Source: Triticum aestivum
Lineage: Eukaryota > Streptophyta > Magnoliopsida > Poales > Poaceae
DNA: 64,000 nucleotides
Assembly (NCBI RefSeq): GCF_018294505.1
Contig: NC_057814.1
Span: forward strand, 33,527,789-33,591,788
Reading direction: 5' to 3'
The notes beneath the pieces were generated by a model. The model worked only from the letters and a program-made list of their open reading frames with translations, did no database searches and had not been told where the DNA came from. Of this stretch, positions 33,730 to 44,572 are shown in pieces. Made by a program: the position numbers and the translations under genes. How positions within the stretch are numbered: position 1 is the stretch's first letter; every line of letters starts with the position of its first letter.

Positions 33730-34023
33730 GCTAACGCCCCGATGTCTCTAATTCCCGTATGTCGATACATATATCTCTCTAGTTCTTGTACTATTCGCAC
33801 TTCTATGTGGTTACCAACTACCTTGCTAATATATATGCCCAGTAATAAAGAATCACTCGTAGGAAGTGTGGAGGAATGAACAATATATATAGTCTTGTGT
33901 GGATGTAGTGGTCTGTAAAAGGAGAGGTGGGATCAGTACATTACTCACATGTCACTCACATGTCACAGTTGGTGGAGTATTCTTTCTGTCTCCACGAGAT
34001 GAATGTCAATGTCCTATTGTCGC
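33730..34023. repeat. Direct duplication, copy 2
   Basis: From GCTAACGCCCCGATGTCTC to CAATGTCCTATTGTCG. Second copy of the segment at 31252-31547, about 2.5 kb away. Includes a small internal tandem TCACATGTCAC. Confidence 0.85.
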
Positions 34024-34599
34024 ACAGGGCAGTCCTGTACAAATTAAACCCATTAACAGTCGCCGCATGACAAAAAGCTAAAAAAAAAACCTCTCCTAAC
34101 TATGAAGGAAGTTTCATAGAGTCGAACCGCTAGCTTTTTGTGGCCATGGGAACCGTTGTTAAACCTGGTCGTATACTTTATGAAATGGGGTGAGTATCTG
34201 AAGGCGCCCATTCGTGAGTGCCACGTCCGCAGTTTTTTTTTGAATCGTGTTTTACTGTGTGGAGGGAGGACACAGAAACAAAACGCTCGCACCCCTCGCA
34301 CCTCTCGCTCACAGCCTTCGTTCTCTCCTCCCAGCTAGGGTTCCCTCCGCCGCCGCCGCCGCCACCCTCACCGGCGCTCGTGCTTCATCTCTGATGCCGA
34401 GCTCCACCTATCATCCAGCGTCATCTCCCCCGATCTTCTCGATTTGAATCTTAGGATCTCTCTGTCTTGTGGGGCCAGGCCTCCCGTCCGCACCACGACG
34501 CCGCCGGCATAGAGGCCCGGGCTCGGGCAGCAGCCACGGTGTCGGGAGGTGCACCAACGAGGTCTCTGGGGACGTGGTTCACGGGCGACGATGGCATCA

Positions 34600-34866
34600 G
34601 GCATAAGGTCGACCCGGCACAAGAGAGGATCGCACGGTGGCGACGGAATGCGCGATGCGCCAGTGATCGAAGGAGACCTCCAGCGGCCTGGACGGGAAGT
34701 GCGACCGGTTGGCGAGCGTGGCACCGAGGTCAGAGGAGAAGCAGTCCCTGGCGACCTCCGCCGAGGTGACGACAACGACGGGGCACGAGTCGAGGAGGAG
34801 GGAGAATACTAGGTCGTGGCGTGCGAGTGTGAAGAAAGAGCCACGAGCCCACGATGGCTCCACCAT
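34600..34866 (-). pseudogene. Cytochrome P450 fragment (N-terminal part)
   Basis: The minus strand reads a stretch typical of the plant A-type P450 N-terminal region: DLVFSLLLDSCPVVVVTSAE, then VARDCFSSDLGATLANRSHF, then FPSRPLEVSFDHWRIAHSVA, ending in TVRSSL. This corresponds to the family's x-VFSL-x-LGS-x-VVVTS, ANRP and YGPHWRNLRR-x-ATVQLLS words. The membrane anchor, I-helix, ExxR and heme-Cys parts are absent, so only about 85 residues remain and no enzyme can result. It sits in a GC-rich exon-like patch that may be transcribed on the opposite strand. Exact P450 family not assigned. Confidence 0.7.
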
Positions 34867-34944
34867 CAGGTAGATGTGGGGTGAACCTCTAGATGAGGTG
34901 GTGTGTTTGCTCTTTGTTACCTTGTTTGAATCACCATAATTTTA

Positions 34945-36015
34945 GGACACCGATAACTGCCACACGTGTGGTGTATCGGGTGGTTGTGCCACACGCCTCG
35001 TGTGGCATGGAGAAGAAACAGCCCACACACCTACGTGTGGGCAAAACAAGTAATGCCCAGACACCTCTTTTTTTCCCTCCCGGTCCCTCTCACACGCGTG
35101 CGTGTGGGCGAAATAGATAACGCCCACACGCCCCATACGTCAGGCCTCGTACCTCGTGGTCCCGCACGCCCCGCGTGACAGTCACCGCGCGTCCCGCAGT
35201 TGCCATGGTCCAGACCCTCGTCCATGTTCGTTTAACTGCAGTTGCCATGTCGCTGAATTTCGGTTGCCATGTCGGACAACTACAGTTGCCATGGTTGCTC
35301 AACTGCAGTTGCCATCTAATGTCAAAAGTTTCAGATGCCATTTTTGGGCAACTGCGGCTGTAACCATGTATGGTCTGGTTTACCAATAGGCAGTTGCCAT
35401 GTATGGTCTGGTTTACCACTAGGCAGTTGCCATGTATGGTCTGGTTTACCACTAGGCAGTTGCCATGATTTGAAAACCTTAGGAGTTGCCACCTACTAAC
35501 ACTAGGCAGTTGCCGTGTAGTGCTACAAAAAGATATGGCAAAACAACATGTTCGGGTAAAAAAGAGAGTTGACATCTGCTTACAAGCACACTAGGGCAGT
35601 TGCCGTGTACCCTGCAAAAATACATGGCAACTGACATGTTCGGGTAAAAAAAAGAGAGAGTTGCCACCTGCTTATAAAGCACACTAGGGCAGTTGCCATG
35701 TACAGTGCAACACATGGCAAGTGGCAACTTGGGTGTGGGAGATGAGACGGGCGTGTGGGCGAGATGGCAAATGCCCACACACCAGCCCTTGTGCGTGAGT
35801 GGAAAGTGGCATGTGGGCGAACTGCTGAACGCCCACACCCCAGCCCCTCCCGTGTGGTGAAACGGCCGTGTAGGCGACCGGGTGAATCCCCACACACCAG
35901 CCCAGTCCTACGTGGCACTAGAAACATGCCAAGATTCGTGCGCTAACAAACGGACGCGGATCCACGCGTGTGGGCGAGAGGCAAACGCCCACACGTGTGG
36001 GCGTTAGACTTTTCG
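34945..36015. mobile_element. DNA-transposon-like element with TTGCCATG repeats, copy 1 (1071 bp)
   Basis: Flanked by the 8-bp direct repeat TAATTTTA (34937-34944 and 36016-36023). The ends are inverted and share a palindrome with a G-box: left GGACACCGATAACTGCCACA followed by CGTGTGG; right, read inward, CGAAAAGTCTAACGCCCACA followed by CGTGTGG. The interior has about fifteen GTTGCCATG words and several CCCACAC/GTGTGGGC inverted motifs, and no transposase. A second element with the same end type is at 49410-50229. TSD length of 8 (9 with one mismatch) allows a MULE or hAT assignment; I leave it open. Confidence 0.72.
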
Positions 36016-36050
36016 TAATTTTACATCGAGATGCTGTTTCTTTCTAACAG

Positions 36051-36126
36051 GGACGATGAACAGCTTGGGAATAAGGAGGATGTGACCTGTGATTGTCATG
36101 GACCTGGAGGTGACACTGATAAGGAA
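36051..36126 (+). other. Possible exon of an unrecognised transcript
   Basis: A 76-bp segment is bounded by a strong 3' splice site (TTTCTTTCTAACAG) and a strong 5' splice site (GTGAGTTT). One frame reads DDEQLGNKEDVTCDCHGPGG then DTDKE without stops. Upstream, CACCATCAG/GTAGATG at 34869 could be the preceding exon end, placing the transposon 34945-36015 in the intron. I do not recognise the peptide. Confidence 0.35.
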
Positions 36127-38502
36127 GGTGAGTTTACTACTGATCTGGAGTAGTATTACTAGATTGCAAATCATGGGTTTAGTAGTTACTGCAGAAATAT
36201 TGGGTAGTTGGTTCAGTTCACCTTTTATGTTTATATGGTCCTAACGATAATAGTGCTTTTCAGCAAAATTCAATCTATGAAGTAAATGCGGAAAAGCTTC
36301 TTTTCTACTGATAATAATGCCTATTGAGTATTCATCTGACATAGCAAATGCTTGGTCCAGCTGGAGATATATAGATTACATGGTTTTATTTCACCATAAT
36401 ATATTTTTGACAAGATCTTTCCTTACTGTTTCCTGAAGAAAACTAATGATCAAACTGCAGAAGAAACATTATTCAGATAGGAGTTAATAAGCAGTTTGTA
36501 GTCTTAAAATTTCCTTCTCTTTTTTGTAAAAAAAAAAACTTTTTCGGTAAAATTTCCTTCTAAATTTAAAATAGGAGTACGCAATGAGTTTGAACAAATG
36601 AATGCAAAACCTACCAGATTTGCAATGCTGCTGTTTCTTGAAATCTTCCTCATTTGTATGATGTGTATTCCTTAGTTGGCAGCTATTTTAATGCTTACTC
36701 TCCTATTATTTTGAGGAAACTTCACAAGGAAGAGGTTTACTACAAGTTTTTGTTTCAAATAGGAAATGAACGAAACAGGATTTTTCTAACCTCTCATATA
36801 GTCTATATGTACCTACGTATTTCATAAAGAACATGAGTCCAAATGCAAGTTTGCAACTCATAATGATGAGTCGAGTGAAAGAAGTGTTTTCGCAGAGCTG
36901 GTGCAATCATATAATTTCATTTTGTCTTGATATTCTCTCCTGCAAATTTTTAATAATGTGCTCGGGCCGCATCCCTGCTTTGCTCACCTCTCCATCTGCC
37001 ATGGCTGCCCAACCACACGAGAGGGTAAGCGTGAGCCGCCGGAAAACCACACCAGAGGGCACCGCAGCAGATACAGATGAGAGGATATGAGGACGGTCCC
37101 CTCACTCACCTTCACTTGCTCATATGCCACCTCTGGTTAGAGTTGGGAGCACTGCTGAGTAGTTGAGCAGTCCTCCTCTGTCTTATTTGATCAGCTGGCT
37201 GAGATCGACCGTGCTCGGCTTCACTGCCTCCTCTATCCCGGACTGCAGCGTCAAGGCACTATGGTGCTTGTTTAGGCCGTCCACGAGGCCAGGACCCAGG
37301 ATCTGCTGGTTTTCCCTACAATCGTGCCCACCATATGTTAACTGAAATGCTTCCTTGCAGAGATAGTTGGAGCTTTTTCTAAACTGACCCATTAATTGTT
37401 CCTTGGTCTGTATATTCAGACTTGGATCACCGGATTATTCAATACTTTTTGTGCTGCAGAACTACAGAAGTACTACTTGATCATTGCAGTGTCCTGTTCT
37501 GTGTATACCAATATCTCTAAACAGGAGTTTCCAGTATCTCTGCAATTTCCTATGTGAGCATCCCCATATCCATCTCCTTCTTTATTCCCTTCGATTTCAA
37601 TTTCCAGCAAGCTTGTCCCCCTTCCCTTTCTTCTCGAGATCAGTATCTCTATGGTTTGATTTGCTTCACACGCTGCAGTTGGACAGGATGTTGCCAAATA
37701 CAGTAGAAATCAGGGGTGCGACATTTTTAAGAAGCCACTTTTTGTCAAAATATGCAAGCTATATGATGGGTACATGGCGGTGTTACTGAATGAAAGGAGG
37801 TAATATCTTTGCTCTTTCTCAATTTAATGATTTCTTCATGCCATATGGATTAATATGGGAAAAATCCCACAATCCAACTTTTTGAAACTATGCGATAACT
37901 TTTATGAGGTTTGTCAAAATCTGCAGGTTATGCCACAAATCACATCTCTATCAATCCATTTGCATCCATTATACCATTCTCACATCTCAGCTTAGGCTCA
38001 CTTATGGTTAGATAACTACTGTTCAAACAGAGATCTCGCAATCGTGTTATACTGTTGCCGAGGGCTATCCTGTGTCTGATGAGAGAATTTAATGGACTAA
38101 TGGATGGCCACAATGTGGACGATATAATAATCCTTGGTATCCTACGAACATCCTTACAAGGATATCATGTGCAGACTTTTCTTTGCTTCCATTCAAGATG
38201 TATATGTTCCTCAAGGTACAGACTTACATGCATTTTCTGTGTGAGATGGGCATTCATCTGTTCTCTCTTGCAAAATTAGTTCACAGTAAACGAAAATCGT
38301 ATCTCTTCTGAATATGTTTAAAAAAACTGTAGCTCTCATGTGCGAGAGGCTTGGTTTGTACACGTATCATACAAGCTTAATACTGCCAATTATGTGATGT
38401 ACAAATATCTCTTTTAGGTTTTACAACCACTCACTTGAGAGTATGTTGTTCTCCAATTGCTTATATGAACCTTCTGGTGAAGCAACAGAGCTATTGCTTC
38501 AT
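36127..38502. other. No supported gene
   Basis: AT-rich with scattered short ORFs under 102 codons, none with a recognisable domain. It looks like intron or intergenic host sequence. Confidence 0.55.
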
Positions 38503-38767
38503 GATGTAGTTTCTGTGATAACTGATATTTTTCATGGGAGTTTTCCATGATTTTCAGTCGTTGCTTGTGCTGCTTATGAAGCTACAGTTTTCTGCATAAA
38601 TATGATACCTTTGTTTTAATAGGAATATTCACATCGATGTAGTTTCCGTGTTAACTGATATTTTTCTTGGGAGTTCTCCATGATTTCAGTCGTTCTTGTG
38701 CTGCGTATGAAGCTATAGGTTTCTTGCATAGATATGATACCTTTGTTTTAATAGGAATATCCACATC
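38503..38767. repeat. 133-bp tandem duplication
   Basis: Two adjacent units start GATGTAGTTTC (38503 and 38636) and end AATAGGAATAT(T/C)CACATC, differing by point changes and small indels. A short third remnant, ATCCACATCAATG, lies near 38818. Confidence 0.9.
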
Positions 38768-39278
38768 AATGTGGTCACGTATTAAAGAGAAAAGAATAAG
38801 TGATGTATAACATATCATATCCACATCAATGCTCAACCATAACTAATCTACCATATCACATCCACCTTCCGCCGTACCATGTTTCATCACTGTTTTCATT
38901 GCTTCAATGTTTACACTCAAATCATACTTCATAAGCACATTCAAATCATGTGCTTATGATACATTCTTATTTTTGCAATACACCAATGTAGCGGCTTGCT
39001 TCTGTTTCACTTGCATCATGACAATAACTTCATAGCAACTAACATCCTTTTTTTGAACACATCATCACGCTGGAACGAACAGGAGCAACCAACGTACATC
39101 ATCCGTGGCGAGAACAAAACTGATATGTGCTGCTCTAATGCAGTTGCATACTTGTAATCACAACTAAGCATACTATGTGAATGCAAGAAAACACTAGGTG
39201 GCCTTTGTGCAGATGCTTTATGGGTACTATTTAGATACTATTATCATTGAGATTAGCTAGCTATCATGCAAGGATGTT
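38768..39278. other. No supported gene
   Basis: AT-rich stretch up to the target duplication of retroposon copy 2, with repeated CACATTCAAATCAT-like words near 38920-38950 but no gene. Confidence 0.5.
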
Positions 39279-39294
39279 AGAAAAGAAAAGGTAT

Positions 39295-42200
39295 GCCCTC
39301 CTCCTCCTCCCTCCCAACCCTAGCCGCCCCTCCTCCTCTCTCCTCCTCCCTAGCCGTCCCTCCTCCTCTTCCCTTCCTCGCCGCCGCCTGAGGCAGCCGC
39401 CGGGCAAGCCCGGGGCGCCAAGGATGGTGGCTGCGGGGCCTCGGTTGCCCTGCCTCTGCGTTGGGAACCTCGGATCTGGAGCGGCGTCTCCATTCGCAAG
39501 GCACGGCCGGCTAGCAGCCGTGCGGGCGGTGGATCTGGCGTCCCGGCCGCGCGGGCGACGGGATCCGGTGGTCGTTGGCGGCCGGCGGTGGCCGGTGCGC
39601 GCGATCTGGCGCCTCCCCTCCTCCCTGTTCAGCGTGCGGGCCAACCTCGTCGGGCCGTGCTTCCTTGGGTCCCCGGTCCTCTACAGGAGGCGCTGCTGGT
39701 GGCGGGGATCTAGTTCGGGAGAAATCCCTGGTCGGCCATGGCCGGCCGCGTCGACGGCGACGCCTGAGGGCGTCGTTCCCCTCCTTGGAGGCGTCGGTAT
39801 GGACTGATCCCCTCACTTCCCCTTCCCCAAGGTCTCCCGGGCGAAAGCCCTAACTTTGTTGGGCGGCGACGGCGCTCACGGCGTCGTTCCCTTCTTGAAG
39901 GCGCCGCTTTGGGAACCTTGGGGCTGGGTGGCGCTTGTGGGTGGTGGGCGATGGCGGTGGTGCGGCCCTATCCTAGCATGGATCTGCGTCCATTGCTTGG
40001 AGATGGACTCGCGTAGGTGGAGGTCATTGTTAGGCGCCATGGTGGCGTCGATGGCGGAGGCACCTGCCAAGGTTGGCACCTCAATCTGCTCTGAAGATGG
40101 ACCAGTGGAAGATGGCGGCGACAACACATGTGAGTGCGTCGGACCGGTTTGTGCCCCATGTGACGCCCTCGATTCAATCGTACACTAATCATACATGCAA
40201 ATGTGTACGATCAAGATCAAGGACTCACGGGAAGATATCACAACACAACTCTAGACACATATTAAAATAATACAAGCTTTATATTACAAGCCAGGGGCCT
40301 CGAGCGCTCGAATACATAAGCTCGAATACTCAAGAGTCAGCGGAAGCAATAATATCTGAGTACAGACATAAGTTAAACAAGTTTGCCTTAAGAAGGCTAG
40401 CACAAAAGCAACAACGATCGAAAAGGCAAGGCCTCCTGCCTGGGAGCCTCCTAACTATTCCTAGTCATCGTCGGCCTCCATGTAGTAGTAAGCATCGACG
40501 GTGGCATCTGGCTACTGGGCTCCGACATCTGGTTGCATCAACCGGAAAGAAGAAGAAAGGAGAAAAAGGGGGGGAGCAAAGCAACCGTGAGTACTCATCC
40601 AAAGTACTCGCAAGCAAGGATCTACACTACTTATGCATAGGTATCAATGAAATGGGTTGTATCTGTGGACTGGACTGCAGAATGCCAAAGGAGAAGGGGA
40701 AAGCCTAGCCTATCGAAGAATAGCATCTTCAAGCAACTCCAAGCATCTTGCAGCATCAGAAGAGGTAAGAGTAGCATAAATAAAGTAGTAGTAGTGTTAT
40801 CAACCTCGGCCAGAGATCCTTTCTCGACTCCCTGCGAGAAAGAAATCCCAGAGCCGTACTATCCAGTTCTCATCACAAATTCATTTCTCATCACAAGTAT
40901 CCAGTTCTAGTTGTATTGATCGGGATACAACTCCAAGTGTCCGTTACCGTAGGACAGGCTATCGATAGATGTTTTCTTCCCTGCAGGGGTGCACCAACTT
41001 ACCCACCACGCTCGATTAACTCCGGCCGGACACACTTTCCTGGGTCATGCCCGGCCTCGGCCAAACAATACGCCGCAACCCGACCTAGGCTTAATAGAGA
41101 GGTCAGCACGCCGGACTAAACCTATGCCCCCAGGGGTCATGGGCCATCTCCCCGGGAACTCCTGCACGTTGCGAGGGCGGCCGGTGAGCAGACCTAGCTA
41201 CCTCCTTCAAAAAGGCAGGTGCTTACGCAGTCCAACCCGGCGCGCGCCGCTCAGTCGCTGACGTCTATTAAGCTTTGACTGATGCATACGACACAGAACG
41301 CCCATACTATGCCCACGTGATGGTTAGTGCTATCAGGCCAGAGGCCCCTCGGATCAAATATCCAAATCGTAGTGGATTAGGAGCACGCGGTAACAAGCAG
41401 ACACTCACGAAAGATGTGACGCCGTTGCCCCATCTCGAGGACTTGCGGCAAGGGCTAGGAATGCCCGGCCACGCCTCATAATTATCTCGCGGGCACCCTC
41501 CAGGTTAACCCGTCTCCACATCACTCGCAATTAAGCTCGCGCGGGTACCCCTCAGGGCCAACCCGTGTTTAGTAACATGGTTCAGTGTAAAGTCATAGTA
41601 ACCATAGTAACTGTGTGTCCAAACATCAAGGGGAAAACCCGAGGAATCACCCCCGGTGAATTCCACTAGATGTAATCATCAAGGTGAACGTAAGAGGAAC
41701 CACCCCCGAGGTTCACACTTGAGGGATTGCACGACAGAGTTGTATCGGAAGTGGTTAAGGCGGAATCACCCTCGATGACCATGACCTAATAGCTACACTA
41801 CAGGGTTAACATCAGAAGTTCTGTAGAGGTCTCACCCTCGGCACTCGATAGTAACCCAGTAGTGTCGAGCAACTAAGGGGAAAGTGATGTGCGATGCCGG
41901 GGCCTGGTCTTCAATCCCGTTGATCGGGTCTTCGATGATGAAGCAGGGGCAACAAGGACAAGGTGGGGGTCACTGATGGATCACTAACCAACCTATACTA
42001 AGCAGTTTAGAATAAGCAGGTAGGTAACAATAAGCAGGTTACAAAAGCAGGCTATGCATCAGAATAGGAGCAATCAATTACAATAGCAAAATCTACTGCA
42101 AGCATGAGAGAATGGAATGGGCAATATCGGGATGATCAAAGGGGGGGCTTGCCTGGAAGCTCTGCTGAAAAGGAAGAAGTGTCGTCGTCGATGTAGTCGA

Positions 42201-44556
42201 TCACAGGGGCAGCATCGGTCTCGGGGTCTACCAGAGAGAAGAGAGGGAAGAAACAATAAATATAAAGCAAACATAGCATCACAAAGCATAACATGGCAAT
42301 ACGTTGTGCCGGGTGTGACCTAACGTATGGCTACATGATACAGGTGAAGGGGGAATTCAACCGGGAATGTATTCCCAGTTCCGGACCTGTGTCAGACGAA
42401 TGACCGGAGGAGGAAATGTTTCATGTTCAGATAGTTAGAGGCATCTGACAGGTAAACGGACTGCGTATTCGGATTCGTCTCTTTTTTTGAGTAACTTTCA
42501 TGTAGAAAACATTTTCATCCGAGTTACGGTTTATTTACTATGAATTTTCGAAGATTTTAACATTTTCAGAATTAATTTAATTCGAAAATATTAAATAGCT
42601 AACTCGTTATGGGTACACAGAAGTGTACCCAGCAACATGCACATGCAGCTGACAGCGGGGTCCAGGGCATGCTGAGTCAGCATGGTCAACAGTCAACCTT
42701 GACTGGGTTGACTGATCAAAAGGGACAATGGGGCCCATTTGTCATTGACTATTTAAATAAGAGATTTAAACAACTAACTAGGTAATTAGGCTAATTAAGC
42801 AGGTTAATTATCTTAATTAATTACATTACTAATTAATTAATTATTAACTTTAACTATTTAAAAAAAACGTTCCGGGCCCTGGTGGCTTAGCGGGCGACGG
42901 GTGCGGGCGCGCGTGCCCGAGGCCACCAGGGGGCGGGGAGCACTCAGGCGCCCAGGAGGGCGCGCGCCGGCGGCCACGGCGCGGCCGGCCGGAGCCGCGA
43001 GGACTGGGACGGCGACCAGCGAGGGGGGGACCACGGGGCCTGGCTGGCGCTAGGCAGCGGCGGCGGCGGGAGACGGGCCCGGCCACGAGCGACGAGGCGC
43101 GGCGGCAAGCAGCTAGGTGCAGGGGCGCGGCGAGCGCCGGCGACCAGAGGCGGCAGCGCTAGGGGGGCTAGCAGCAGGGGCAGCCGAAGGCGGCGGGACG
43201 TGGGCGGCGACGGCCAGCAGGGGTGCGGCCAGGCGCCGACGGCCCCGACCGAAGTGACCAGGGGGGTGCGGCGCAGGCGTGCAGGGGCACGAACTAGGCG
43301 GACGGCCGGCCGAGCGGGGTGGCTAGCTGCGGGCACGAGCGAGCGTGGCCCATGGCGCGGTGGTCGCTCGGGGAAGGGTCGGGGAGGCACCGGAGCAGCG
43401 GATCGACAAGGTGGACGGCGGCGACCCGAGGTTGAGCAAGAGGACGCGGTGACGGCGGCGGCACTCACCAGCCCTGATCCAAAGGCGCAGATGAAGAAGG
43501 GGAGGCCGGCGGAGCTGCTGGATGACCGGTCGCAGCTCGGGGTGGAGCTGGAGCACGCAGACGATAGTGTCGCGGCGATTCCCCCGTTCGGGTGAGCAGT
43601 ACAGAGAGGGAGAGGGAGTGAGGTTCAAGGGGTCAAGCTTGATCTAGGGTTCATCAAGGGAGAGAGGAGGGTGTCGGGGCCGCTTTATAGCCCCGTGGGA
43701 GACGGCAGATGGCGGGCGCGTGTGCGTCTCCGGCAATGGCGCCGGTGGATGAGCGCCACGCCCCCCTGCTTCTGTAGCTGGAGATGGGGGGGGGGGTAAG
43801 TGGGGTGTGGGTTGGGCCGAAAGTGCTATGTGGCCACTAGGGCCCAGATGCACAATAATTAGGCAGGGCATTTTCTATTTTCCTTTTTTGTATCTTTTGC
43901 ATTTTCTTTTAGCCACAATTGCCTTTGCAAAAAAATATGTCACTGGCCAAAACAATTTTAAAAAATTATTGGACACTGCCACAAAATGTTTGGGGCCATC
44001 AGGAGTTGTCCAAGAATTTTAGAAAATGAAGAGGACATCTTAAATACTGCTGGACCAGATAATAAATTCCCAGGGGCAATTTGGGAATTCCAAAAATGTT
44101 GGCTTCAACATGACAAATATCTAGGGATTATTTTCCATAGGATGAACTATTTTATTTGCATGAAAGAAGAAGCAAATATTTGACATGCAATTTGGATTTG
44201 AATTTGAAGAAGATTTTGGACATGTGGCATTTTGGCATGATGATCATGATGACATGACCTTCATTAGGGGGAGATTACTGTAGTGTGATGTTGGGGATGT
44301 TACACCCCTGACCCGGTATGTGGCTCGGTCGGGGCCTTCGGCTTTAGATGTTAGGCTTAGGTGAGAGGTCTGGATATTTGGCCCAGCTTGCACCCCTTCA
44401 TCATATGGATTGGAGTAGCGGCAGATGTTGCCAAGATGGCGGATTCAGACATATTCTAGTACTACTTTGTAAGGTCCTCGAGAATAATCAATAAAATGGC
44501 CGCATGCATCTCCCAGATGCAGAGGCTGGGGGTCATCCTCCTTTTCTATTAAAAAA
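39295..44556 (+). mobile_element. GC-rich retroposon copy 2, with 16-bp target duplication
   Basis: Exact 16-bp repeat AGAAAAGAAAAGGTAT at 39279-39294 and 44557-44572. The 5' part (39295-40158) is GC-rich and gene-like and contains GTCGTTCCCCTCCTTGGAGG and CTCCCGGGCGAAAGCCC. The 3' part (from 44309 or 44310, after the solo LTR) holds a polyadenylation-like AATAAAATGG near 44490 and an A-run tail at 44551. Without the solo LTR it is about 1.1 kb. The long, variable target duplication plus A-tail indicate target-primed insertion. No RT or other recognisable protein is encoded, so it needed LINE machinery in trans. Confidence 0.72.
40159..44304. repeat. Solo LTR of a Tekay/Del-type gypsy element (4146 bp)
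   Basis: Starts TGTGACGCCCTCGATTCAAT and ends GGGGATGTTACA, with TG...CA ends. It corresponds along its length to the LTR at 58678-62766 and the fragment 57674-58677. No internal domain is present, so the element was reduced to one LTR by unequal recombination. Flanks are CCCCA (left) and CCCCT (right), a 5-bp duplication with one mismatch. It lies inside retroposon copy 2. The partner LTR in the full element reads on the minus strand, and this copy has the same orientation. GC-rich ORFs at 42850-43870 are within the LTR and are not taken as genes. Confidence 0.88.
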
Positions 44557-44572
44557 AGAAAAGAAAAGGTAT

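Larger units (their letters stand above)
30884..34240. other. Low-copy-looking region without a supported gene
   Basis: AT-rich, with no open frame longer than about 60-90 codons that reads like protein. It contains a (TG)12 microsatellite (31832-31855), both copies of a 300-bp duplication (31252-31547 and 33730-34023), and a segment at 31621-31715 that recurs at 45811-45897. Confidence 0.6.

Noticed and set aside
34368..34812. Other ORFs over the P450 patch
   Set aside because: Only the minus frame ending near 34597 shows P450 words; the rest are GC shadows.
39247..40192. 186-codon and overlapping ORFs in retroposon copy 2
   Set aside because: No recognisable domain, several frames open together, and the segment is bounded by a target duplication.
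42850..43871. ORFs up to 174 codons in the solo LTR
   Set aside because: They lie inside a gypsy LTR and repeat features of its GC-rich part; not host genes.
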